15,112 bases of DNA from Candidatus Zhuqueibacterota bacterium 4484_87. GTDB taxonomy: Bacteria > Zhuqueibacterota > Zhuqueibacteria > Thermofontimicrobiales > Thermofontimicrobiaceae. Below the pieces are notes generated by a model. It saw nothing but the letters and a program-made list of their open reading frames with translations. It was not told the origin of the DNA and did no database searches. Each line of letters starts with the position of its first letter. The stretch's first letter is position 1. This document shows, in pieces, positions 6,830 through 13,861 of the stretch. The stretch is taken from positions 1-15,112 of the forward strand of contig NATN01000021.1 in the NCBI GenBank assembly GCA_002085355.1, read 5' to 3'. The position numbers were made by a program, and so were the translations under genes.

Positions 6830-8443
6830 CTATTCGTTTTTTCCCTGCACGATATAGGTTAAAATCAATCCCACTAATAGCGTTACTGAACTTCCGATGA
6901 AAACGTACCAGGGCCAGCCAAAGCGGATCGGCTCCACTGATCGCAGCAGGGCGGAGATGGCGATGATCAAAATCAGCAGGGCAATTTGATAACGCCTGGT
7001 CTGTGTCTTCATAAAAATCCAGAGGAAAGCAATGACATTGATGGCAATAATGACATTCTGCACAACCCCAGTAACACCGATGATCCAAGTCATAAAATAA
7101 ATAGATGACCATTGTGCAACAAGGGCAGTCATTTCCGAAGTTTTCTTGGAGAAAATGCCAAGAAAAAATACACCTAACATTCCGCCATAAGTGAAGGAGG
7201 CAATGCCCAGCCCTAATTCCACGACCGGATTGTTCATGTCGGTGAACAGTAACGCGCCGCCGATAAAAATGACGCCCCAGATCGCGGTGAAAATTCGCGA
7301 AATGAGCAGGTCGCGTTTGGGAGAGTTGTTTTTCCCGAAGCGTGATTTGTACAAGTCGAGCATGGATGAGGAAGCCAGCGAATTTAGCGAGCCGCTCAGC
7401 GTGGACATTGCAGCAGCAAAAACGCCGGCGATGATGACACCGGAGAGTCCGGGCGGCAGAACTTCCACAATAAATTTAGGAAAGAGCTGATCCGAACGGG
7501 AGAGAAAAGCGCTGCCCGGGCCGATCGGCTGTCCGTGGTAAAAAGCGTACATCATTAGTCCGATGACCAAAAACAGTGCAAATTGAAAAAATACAATAAC
7601 ACCGCTGGTGATGAGCGCTTTCTGGCTGCTTTTAAGGTTGTTACATGTCAAAAGCCGCTGTACAATGAGTTGGTCTGTACCGTGAGATGCCATGGACAAA
7701 AATGCCCCGCCAATGATGCTGGTAATTAAAGTGTAATTGATAGTAAAGAATTCTTTCCAGCCCTTTTCAAACCCCAGATAAATAAATTCAAATTTGTTTT
7801 CAGGTCTGGCGGCAGCAACAACGTCGCTCCAGCCATGCGGAAGCAAGTGCAGCAGATAAATACCGGCAATGATGGAGCCGCCCAGGTAAATCCCCATTTG
7901 CAATACATCAATCCAAACCACAGCACGGATACCGCCGAAATAGGTGTAAATGATCGTAAAAATGCCAATAACAGCAATGGACACGGGAAAACTCCAGCCA
8001 GTGATGATGGAAAGAGGGATTGCCGTGGCGAATAATCTCACGCCGTCCGCTAAAAGGCGCGTGATTTGAAAAATGACTGAAGAAAATTTTCTGATATTCA
8101 TCCCGTATCTCTGTCCCAAGAATTCGTACGCTGTGGAGAGTTCACCGCGATAATAAGCAGGGAGCAGCACGAAGCTAATGATAATTCTTCCCAGAATATA
8201 CCCGACTGCTAATTGCAGGAAATTGAGATTTGTCAGATACGCCAGTCCGGGAATACTGATGAACGTCAAAGTACTTGTTTCTGTGGCAACGACGGAAAAG
8301 CAGACCGCGCCCCAGGGCAAATTCCGGTCGCCCAAAAAATAGTCGCGAGTGCTCTTTTGATGCCTTCCCAGCCAGGATCCCAAAAGTGTTACCGCGATCA
8401 TGTAGATGAAAAGAATAGTGAAGTCAATGGGAGTAAAAGCCAT
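6830..8443 (-). CDS. Sodium:solute symporter (SSS/SGLT family)
   Basis: This is an inner-membrane secondary transporter that uses the sodium gradient to import a small organic solute. The sequence of 537 residues has 13 or so hydrophobic helices and the family motifs FGGIRAVVWIDVLQ (169-182), GTDQLIVQR (255-263) and AAAMSTLSGSLNS (343-355). The last lies in the helix that carries sodium-site serines and threonines in SGLT proteins. The substrate may be a sugar, sialic acid or similar; this cannot be fixed by eye. I chose the ATG at 8441-8443 because GGAG lies eight bases before it; a TTG two codons earlier is too close to that site. The gene follows the thioesterase gene after 31 bases, so the two are probably co-transcribed. 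Confidence 0.93.
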   Translation of the reverse strand: MAFTPIDFTILFIYMIAVTLLGSWLGRHQKSTRDYFLGDRNLPWGAVCFSVVATETSTLTFISIPGLAYLTNLNFLQLAVGYILGRIIISFVLLPAYYRGELSTAYEFLGQRYGMNIRKFSSVIFQITRLLADGVRLFATAIPLSIITGWSFPVSIAVIGIFTIIYTYFGGIRAVVWIDVLQMGIYLGGSIIAGIYLLHLLPHGWSDVVAAARPENKFEFIYLGFEKGWKEFFTINYTLITSIIGGAFLSMASHGTDQLIVQRLLTCNNLKSSQKALITSGVIVFFQFALFLVIGLMMYAFYHGQPIGPGSAFLSRSDQLFPKFIVEVLPPGLSGVIIAGVFAAAMSTLSGSLNSLASSSMLDLYKSRFGKNNSPKRDLLISRIFTAIWGVIFIGGALLFTDMNNPVVELGLGIASFTYGGMLGVFFLGIFSKKTSEMTALVAQWSSIYFMTWIIGVTGVVQNVIIAINVIAFLWIFMKTQTRRYQIALLILIIAISALLRSVEPIRFGWPWYVFIGSSVTLLVGLILTYIVQGKNE

Positions 8444-8474
8444 TTTCAAGTCTCCAATTCAAGTAATTGAGTTC

Positions 8475-8957
8475 CTATTTTTCATTCTCATCATAAACCC
8501 GCCAATAAGGTATTTCCGCTTTCCAGCTTTCAGTAATTTCTTTTGGCGGACGTACAACAATAGCGTTGCACTCTGCCGTAACTGTACCGTCAGGAAGACT
8601 GATCGAACCGGCAACTTTTGCGCTTTTTTTCCCGTAACGGACAAGCCAACCCCGAACTTTCAAGGGCGTGTTTGTTGGAGTCGGATGCTTGTAAGTTATT
8701 TCCAATTTCAAAGTAACAAATAGATTGCTAAAATCACCATCAAGTAACACCGCGCGTCCGGAAGTCTCATCCAGAATCGTGGCGACTATACCACCGTGAG
8801 CAATTCCCGGATAGCCATTGAAATGCTCCGGGATCGAAATTTCACCGACGACTTGATTGTTTTCAGTGTCGTTGAACCATTCCATTTTCAGACCATGGTC
8901 GTTCTGTTTTCCACACATAAAACATGTTCGCGAAGAGGGTTGTTTGATCAGGCTCAT
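8475..8957 (-). CDS. PaaI-like hotdog-fold thioesterase family protein
   Basis: The 160-residue protein has the hotdog-fold signature of PaaI/YbgC-like acyl-CoA thioesterases. The motif GIAHGGIVATILDETSGRA spans 51-69, with HGG at 54-56 and the probable acidic catalytic residue at Asp63 or Glu64. An N-terminal CFMCGKQNDHGL segment (Cys12 and Cys15) is typical of one subgroup of this family and may bind metal or stabilise the fold. Such enzymes hydrolyse acyl-CoA thioesters in the cytoplasm; the acyl group here is unknown. The ATG has AAAGGT about ten bases upstream. It heads a two-gene unit with the sodium:solute symporter. There is no obvious metabolic link between the two products. Confidence 0.88.
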   Translation of the reverse strand: MSLIKQPSSRTCFMCGKQNDHGLKMEWFNDTENNQVVGEISIPEHFNGYPGIAHGGIVATILDETSGRAVLLDGDFSNLFVTLKLEITYKHPTPTNTPLKVRGWLVRYGKKSAKVAGSISLPDGTVTAECNAIVVRPPKEITESWKAEIPYWRVYDENEK

Positions 8958-9128
8958 TTTGATTCTACCTTTCCCAATTTATCGTTTCCGTTTTCTCAAT
9001 TGTGTTGTTTGTATCCATATCCTCAAATTTGTCGTTGCGCTGGTGTATTCGACGAAATAAGATTTTGAGATGTGTAATTTTGCCCAGGTTTCTCTTTTTT
9101 GTTTTACACTGTCATTGCAACTTTATTA

Positions 9129-9156
9129 AATATAAAATTTGTTTCGAAAATGTCAA
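9129..9156 (-). promoter_or_regulatory. Candidate sigma-70-type promoter for thioesterase-symporter
   Basis: On the minus strand a perfect TTGACA (9151-9156) is followed after 16 bases by TATATT (9129-9134), which extends as TATATTTA. Predicted start is near 9122. This leaves an untranslated leader of about 165 bases before the thioesterase ATG, which is long enough to hold regulation. Confidence 0.55.
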
Positions 9157-9223
9157 GTAAAATAAATTTTGACTATCCGTCAAATTGTGTCGCTATTTAT
9201 TTTTAATAAACGTAAAAAATTGC

Positions 9224-9252
9224 TTGACAAATTTGACAAAAATTGTTATTTT
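9224..9252 (+). promoter_or_regulatory. Candidate sigma-70-type promoter for the channel operon
   Basis: A perfect TTGACA (9224-9229) is followed after 17 bases by TATTTT (9247-9252). A second TTGACA copy begins nine bases later (9233-9238) but has no good -10 partner. Predicted start is near 9259, about 90 bases before the channel ATG. Confidence 0.5.
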
Positions 9253-9349
9253 TCAATTGGATAAAATCGATACATAGCAACTTAAGGCAGCTTGTTTTGC
9301 GAAAACTGTAGCACTCTTTTCACATTGTTTGATTGGAAAAGGCCAGATA

Positions 9350-10624
9350 ATGTTTGAAATTTATTCGCTTCGCAAATCCTGGGCGGGCATGGTTCAAAAA
9401 TACCGCATGAAGAAACAACTGGCAAGAGTCCGCAAGCTTTTTCTCTTCTTGTTCTCCGTTTGGCTCATCGGTTCAATGCTGACAATTTTAGCGCAATACT
9501 TTTTTGCCCGCGAAGCGCACCAGTCCGTTCGTGAGTACATGCAGTATTTTTGGGTAGTCATTATTGAACTGGTCAGCGGCTTTGATATTCCAAATACGAC
9601 AACGTTACATATAACCAGTCAGATTATTTCGGTAATCATGCTGGTTATGGGCATTGTAGTCGTTGGTCTTTTCACCGGACAAATTATTTCTATCTTTGTG
9701 CACGTGCTTCAACGGGGCGAGTTCGTTTCCGAGAAGCCGGATACTTTTCAATTTAAAAATCCGATTATCGTTTGCGGTATCAGTCCGAAGTTGCCAAATA
9801 TTGTTCGTAATTTGAGAAAAAGCGGATTGTCAAAAGATCGAGAAATCGTTATTGTCGGCGATGATGCGGACCAGGTGAAAAAAGAGGAAGAGGAGGCTTT
9901 TGAGGATGTCTGGTACGTAAAAGGTGAGCCCTCACAAAGAGCGATTTTGCTAAATGCTATTGGCAGGCAAGATACCCGGGTCATCATTTTGGAACGGCGG
10001 TACGATGAGCCGGAGTTTTCCAGTCAATGTGCGATCAATACAGCCATGGCGGTGGAGGCCATTGACGAAAAAATTCACACCGTCGTTGAAGTAACGCACA
10101 ATCGGGATGCAGGACATTTTCAGCGCACGCACATCAATGACATGATTAATATTTCTGATTTTGGGATGAAATTAATTGCCCAAGCTGCGCTCCGTCCGGG
10201 AATGGCGCGGGTTTTTTCTCAATTGCTGGGTGGAAATGATGACGAGAAATCTACAGTACAAATCTATTTCACCCCTCTGCCGTTACAAAAAATATTTGTC
10301 GGGAAAAGCTATGCAGAAATTATCCCAATGATTTGTAGTGAGTTTCGTTGTGCAAATATCACTTTGCTTGGCTTTGCCAAATTTATCAGCGATGAGCAAA
10401 AAGAGAAATTAAAATTGAATTTACGGAATACCAATTATTTTATTCAAATTAATCCTGTGCGCAGAAAATCGACAGAGGAGGCGGGTAAAAACTACACCAT
10501 GCGTGAGGGGAAACTCTATTTTTTCAAAGAAACAATACTCGATGAAAATGATCAGTTGATTTATTTGGCGGATGCGCCGGTTGATTTTGCCAAGGAATTA
10601 TTCAAAATATCAAAAAGGGGATGA
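9350..10624 (+). CDS. Potassium-channel-like membrane protein with pore loop and RCK (TrkA-N/TrkA-C) module
   Basis: The 424-residue protein has an ion-channel layout: a basic N-terminus, TM1 (about 31-52), a pore-loop helix (64-75), TM2 (88-117) and a cytoplasmic RCK module. The Rossmann-like RCK_N starts at PIIVCG (138-143), the crossover helix KLIAQAALRPGMARVFSQLL lies at 274-293, and an RCK_C lobe spans about 302-415. The usual filter TVGYGD is replaced by LVSGFD (74-79), so potassium selectivity is doubtful. The GxGxxG nucleotide loop reads GISPKL. Gating by a ligand or ion through the RCK ring is expected from the family. I chose ATG 9350 because AAAAGG lies seven bases upstream; a TTG seven codons earlier lacks support. 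It touches the next RCK gene, suggesting one channel made of two subunits. A CASTOR/POLLUX-like non-potassium channel is an alternative reading. Confidence 0.82.
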   Translation: MFEIYSLRKSWAGMVQKYRMKKQLARVRKLFLFLFSVWLIGSMLTILAQYFFAREAHQSVREYMQYFWVVIIELVSGFDIPNTTTLHITSQIISVIMLVMGIVVVGLFTGQIISIFVHVLQRGEFVSEKPDTFQFKNPIIVCGISPKLPNIVRNLRKSGLSKDREIVIVGDDADQVKKEEEEAFEDVWYVKGEPSQRAILLNAIGRQDTRVIILERRYDEPEFSSQCAINTAMAVEAIDEKIHTVVEVTHNRDAGHFQRTHINDMINISDFGMKLIAQAALRPGMARVFSQLLGGNDDEKSTVQIYFTPLPLQKIFVGKSYAEIIPMICSEFRCANITLLGFAKFISDEQKEKLKLNLRNTNYFIQINPVRRKSTEEAGKNYTMREGKLYFFKETILDENDQLIYLADAPVDFAKELFKISKRG

Positions 10625-10626
10625 GC

Positions 10627-11478
10627 ATGGAAAGAAAGAATGTGTCAAATGAGGGCGATTTTGGCATTCGTGATCATATTATCATTTGCAATTGGACGGA
10701 GAAAGCGGACGTGATTGTGCGCCAGCTCCATGACGTGAGCGTTCGCCACAAGAGTCCAATTATTGTTATCACCAGCAATCCTGAAAAAATTCCCAAAACC
10801 ACAGATCCGGCTTACAGAGGATTGCTGATGATTCCCGGAAATCCTGCTGATAAAGAAATTTTGAAAAGGGCGGATATCAGCACCGCAAAAACGGTGATTG
10901 TCTTGGCTGATGAGGATGATCCGGAGCGGGCAGATTCCAAATCCATTTTGATTGTTCTGGCAATTGATGCGATTAATCCCAATGTGCATGTGATCGTGGA
11001 GTTGATGCGTTCAAATAACGAGATGTTTTTCCAGTATTCGCATGTCAACGAAATTGTCTGTCTGGAACAATTGGCGGAAAAACTGCTGGCTCAATCAGCG
11101 TTAACGCCCGGGTTGTCGCAGGTTTACATGGATTTATTGACGCAGTCAGTTGACACAAACGAAATTTATCAGGAGCCAATTCCGCGGTCGTTCATCGGAA
11201 AAACCTATCGCGAAATAGAGGAAGAAATCATAAAAATTGATGAGAAGGATGTCATCCTGATCGGTTTTTCAACGACAGTGGAGAAAAAAGTGCAGGATCA
11301 ATCTGTAGTAAATGGTTTTGGCAACAAAATTTATGAGCGAAAAGTAATCATCAATCCCAAAAGTTCGTCGCGTGATGATTTTTCCAAAGATTACAAATTT
11401 CAGAACGGTGATACAATTTTTCTGATCTCTTACATTGAGCCGGATTTGGATGAGTATTTTGAAAGAAAAGGATTGTGA
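10627..11478 (+). CDS. Soluble RCK-domain (TrkA-N/TrkA-C) protein, probable second gating-ring subunit
   Basis: This 283-residue protein has no membrane segment. It contains an RCK_N domain opening with HIIICNW, a conserved ADEDDPERADSKS acidic turn, and a crossover helix KLLAQSALTPGLSQVYMDLL. That helix closely matches the equivalent helix of the preceding gene (KLIAQAALRPGMARVFSQLL). An RCK_C lobe follows with PIPRSFIGKTYREIE and a closing NGDTIFLIS strand. The first Rossmann glycine is Asn (CNW instead of CGW in MthK). The ATG at 10627 has AAGGGG six bases upstream; an ATG at 10621, overlapping the previous stop as ATGA, has no spacer and is less likely. I infer that it joins the channel gene's RCK to form a hetero-octameric ring, like the tandem RCK1-RCK2 of BK channels. 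A TrkA-like partner for an unlinked transporter is possible. Confidence 0.85.
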   Translation: MERKNVSNEGDFGIRDHIIICNWTEKADVIVRQLHDVSVRHKSPIIVITSNPEKIPKTTDPAYRGLLMIPGNPADKEILKRADISTAKTVIVLADEDDPERADSKSILIVLAIDAINPNVHVIVELMRSNNEMFFQYSHVNEIVCLEQLAEKLLAQSALTPGLSQVYMDLLTQSVDTNEIYQEPIPRSFIGKTYREIEEEIIKIDEKDVILIGFSTTVEKKVQDQSVVNGFGNKIYERKVIINPKSSSRDDFSKDYKFQNGDTIFLISYIEPDLDEYFERKGL

Positions 11479-11591
11479 AATTAGTGATGGAACAGAATTG
11501 CTAATTTGTTGGGAACAGCATTTTTGAAAAATAGCACATGAATTCACCGAAAAATTTTAGCGCCAAAGAGCGATTTGCAGCAAAAAAAAAC

Positions 11592-11620
11592 TTGACAAAT
11601 AGAGAAAATATTTGTATATT
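11592..11620 (+). promoter_or_regulatory. Promoter of the tRNA-Asn gene
   Basis: A perfect TTGACA (11592-11597), a 17-base spacer and TATATT (11615-11620) form the best promoter in the window. The -10 box continues as TATATTTGG, matching the Bacteroidota TAnnTTTG extension. Predicted start is near 11627, about 40 bases before the mature tRNA. Confidence 0.75.
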
Positions 11621-11666
11621 TGGCTTCGCTAATTTGAATGAAATAGCAAAATATCAAAAGACGCAC

Positions 11667-11739
11667 TCCGGCGTAGCTCAATTGGCAGAGCGGGTGGCTG
11701 TTAACCACTAGGTTGTAGGTTCGAGTCCTACCGCCGGAG
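11667..11739 (+). tRNA. tRNA-Asn (anticodon GTT)
   Basis: The 73-base sequence folds into a full cloverleaf. The acceptor stem TCCGGCG/CGCCGGA has seven perfect pairs, the D arm is GCTC/GAGC, and the anticodon stem GGTGG/CCACT has one G-U pair. The loop CTGTTAA puts anticodon GTT at 11700-11702. The T arm is GTAGG/CCTAC with TTCGAGT. The discriminator base is G73, as in asparagine tRNAs. The sequence continues CAAAA, so CCA is not encoded and must be added by the nucleotidyltransferase. The gene is single, with its own promoter and terminator. Confidence 0.97.
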
Positions 11740-11746
11740 CAAAATC

Positions 11747-11774
11747 AAGCCTTGGATTTTCCGAGGCTTTTTTT
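11747..11774 (+). terminator. Intrinsic terminator of tRNA-Asn
   Basis: AAGCCTTGG (11747-11755), loop ATTTT and CCGAGGCTT (11761-11769) form a nine-base stem with one G-U pair, followed by seven T residues (11768-11774). It begins eight bases after the tRNA 3' end. Confidence 0.9.
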
Positions 11775-11972
11775 GTGAAATCATCGCTGATTATAGCTTA
11801 TTCAAGCCCCCAATTTTTTGTGCCCATTATCAACATTCCTTTTCTCCCGAGCTAAATGTCTCTGATACAAAATTCGCTCCCTGTGTCGTTAATCACAGTG
11901 TAGGATAATATTTTTTGCTAAATTAAACAAAATCATTAAAATTAGCTTATCTTCGTAAACATTAAAAATTCC

Positions 11973-12001
11973 TTGCAGATTTGAAAATAATTGTTTAGAT
12001 T
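11973..12001 (+). promoter_or_regulatory. Candidate promoter for the secreted-protein gene
   Basis: TTGCAG (11973-11978), a 17-base spacer and TAGATT (11996-12001) lie about 50 bases upstream of the ATG. Each box matches consensus only partly, so confidence is low. Confidence 0.35.
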
Positions 12002-12054
12002 ATCACTGAAAGCAGGGAAAATATTAAATTCATTCATTTTAATGAGGTGATGAA

Positions 12055-13806
12055 ATGAAGAATTGGTTCAATAGAAAAACTGCAAATTTCGTATTGTTCA
12101 TTTTTGCGTGTATTTTATTTGCAAATGTGAGTTGGGGGCAGACGCTTTATTCAGAGCGTCCCTATCAGCCAGTCGTACTGCGTGGCGGCGTGTTGTCGAG
12201 TTTTTTCGACGTTCCGGTTGATTCGATTTACATGTACGTCTATTCTGATTCGGCAGGTTCATGGAGCATGATTCCGTTTCAGATTGACGAACGGATTCTT
12301 GCGGAAGATCCTTTCAAGCCGGGCAATGAGAGCGCTTACCGGCATTCGTATTTTATCCCGGATGACGGTGTGCTTGATGTGGATGATGAACTGGTTTTTT
12401 TGGTTGGTGACCTTGGAGATCAGGCTCCTGCGGAGAGTTGGATCGATGATGCAGAGTCGCGACGATTTGAGCGACTGGAAATCCGGCTTTGGGATCAGGA
12501 TAATCCGGGAATTGAAGCGTACGGCTATTTGTACCGTTCATCGACAATTACAGAACCAATTCCACATCCGTACGATTTTAGTTGTGATGAAGAAAATGAT
12601 ATTGTCTCTACTGTAAATTATCAAGTACGCATGAGCAAGGAGAATGGGCTGATTGAGGACGTCATTTTAAAACCACCGCTCGGCTCAGGTGTTGATATTT
12701 TTGACACGCAAAAGATACGTTTTGCCGGTTTATTTGACTTTGGGACTTTTCCCATTGTCATCGGAAGGGGCAATTCACCTGCTGCGAATGAGCGGGAGCA
12801 ACTTTATGTTTATCCGGATTATTACGAACACACAACTCATCCTGTTGTGAGGCTCGTTCGCGAAGTTCGTCAAACGATTCGTTTCGGGATTCCTATCGAT
12901 GATTTAGCGTTTTACGTGACAACTCGTTACTATCCGTTCAGCGGCAATGTTGCCGGAGGAGCAGATTTGAATCCGGAAACGCTGAAAGAGCAGTTCCACA
13001 CTACAGAGGACATTTATATTAAATTGGATTTGCTGCGCCAATCCATTGATTTCAATGTCAATGCTACCGGAATGAAGTTTTACAGCAGATACAATGATAA
13101 TGTGATCATTGACGGTGTACCTGACGAAGTGGACAAAACCATTGACATCCCGATAAAAGAATGGTCGCTGGTGACAGGGGACCAGGGTTCCATGTTCACG
13201 CAAATTGAATTTGAAGATACATCCTGGCAGAGCATTGAGTTGTATTTTTATGATAATTCCGAAGGCGGTCAGGGAGACGGCACAATCGTTGAGGGAGGCG
13301 ACACCGGTGATCGCGTTTCCTACGGCGATGAGGGGATTTTGTTCAGAGACTTGACGCAGGACAGTGTTAACTTGACTTTAGGGTTTCAGGCTTATTTTTT
13401 ACCGGCAAATTTGACAAGAGCCGACGGCGAGAAAATCGCTTCCTGGCTTGAAAAACCGCTCTATGTTTACACCAGAGCCCAGTCTTTCCTGACATCCGTT
13501 TCCGATGACGAATATCCGAATACCACTCGCGGATTTGAACTGGCGCAGAACTATCCCAATCCGTTCAACGGGACGACAAAAATCTCTTTCAAATTAGCAC
13601 AGCCGTCGCATGTTACGCTCAAAATTTTCAATTTGTCAGGTCAGTTGATCAAAGTCTTGACTGACGAAAAATATGGCTCGGGGAGTCATCAAATTTTGTG
13701 GGACGGGAAAAATCAGGCTGGCGAGATCGCTGCCAGCGGCGTTTATTATTATCAAATTACCACAGGAACCGGTTCGCAAATGAAGAAGATGGTTTTTCTG
13801 CAATAA
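12055..13806 (+). CDS. Uncharacterised secreted protein with T9SS-type A C-terminal sorting domain
   Basis: The 583-residue protein begins with a signal peptide: a basic MKNWFNRK followed by a hydrophobic stretch to about residue 28 (likely cut near SWG-Q). The last 85 or so residues form a type A sorting / FlgD-Ig-like beta domain. It starts at NYPNPFNGTTKISFKL (499-514) and includes ILWDGKNQAGEIAASGVYYY and a closing KKMVFLQ. In Bacteroidota this tail directs export by the type IX system and cell-surface anchoring or release. The middle (about 30-480) is rich in Asp, Tyr and beta-strand-like segments, for example SMIPFQIDERI and LDVDDELVFLVGD. I cannot assign it to a named family, and no catalytic motif is evident. 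GAGGTG lies six bases before the ATG. The next gene, also exported, follows after 55 bases and may share the transcript. Confidence 0.85.
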   Translation: MKNWFNRKTANFVLFIFACILFANVSWGQTLYSERPYQPVVLRGGVLSSFFDVPVDSIYMYVYSDSAGSWSMIPFQIDERILAEDPFKPGNESAYRHSYFIPDDGVLDVDDELVFLVGDLGDQAPAESWIDDAESRRFERLEIRLWDQDNPGIEAYGYLYRSSTITEPIPHPYDFSCDEENDIVSTVNYQVRMSKENGLIEDVILKPPLGSGVDIFDTQKIRFAGLFDFGTFPIVIGRGNSPAANEREQLYVYPDYYEHTTHPVVRLVREVRQTIRFGIPIDDLAFYVTTRYYPFSGNVAGGADLNPETLKEQFHTTEDIYIKLDLLRQSIDFNVNATGMKFYSRYNDNVIIDGVPDEVDKTIDIPIKEWSLVTGDQGSMFTQIEFEDTSWQSIELYFYDNSEGGQGDGTIVEGGDTGDRVSYGDEGILFRDLTQDSVNLTLGFQAYFLPANLTRADGEKIASWLEKPLYVYTRAQSFLTSVSDDEYPNTTRGFELAQNYPNPFNGTTKISFKLAQPSHVTLKIFNLSGQLIKVLTDEKYGSGSHQILWDGKNQAGEIAASGVYYYQITTGTGSQMKKMVFLQ

Positions 13807-13861
13807 AATTTGATCTGATATTTCGGAAATATTTTTTCAAGTCAAGTGAATAGGGGCAAAG

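Larger units (their letters stand above)
8958..9349. other. Divergent intergenic region between thioesterase and channel operons
   Basis: This 392-base gap separates oppositely transcribed operons and contains back-to-back candidate promoters (listed separately). The predicted thioesterase leader is about 165 bases long (8958-9122), and the channel leader is about 90 bases. A 17-codon open frame in the thioesterase leader (8965-9018, minus) was not accepted as a gene. No riboswitch was recognised in either leader. Confidence 0.6.
11740..12054. other. 315-base intergenic region between tRNA-Asn and the secreted-protein gene
   Basis: Apart from the tRNA terminator at its left end and a candidate promoter at 11973-12001, I see no gene or RNA element here. 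The remainder is AT-rich and unstructured by eye. Confidence 0.5.

Noticed and set aside
6633..6857. 74-codon plus-strand open frame
   Set aside because: It spans the 6664-6714 inverted repeat and runs into the symporter 3' end on the opposite strand, with no ribosome site.
8965..9018. 17-codon open frame in the thioesterase leader
   Set aside because: The GAGG is only two bases before the ATG and the product is not recognisable, so it is noted as a possibility and not called as a gene.
11478..11525. AAATTAG/CTAATTT inverted repeat and a T-run after the RCK gene, as a terminator
   Set aside because: The stem is all A/T except one pair and the T-run is 13 or more bases away, so it would be a poor terminator.
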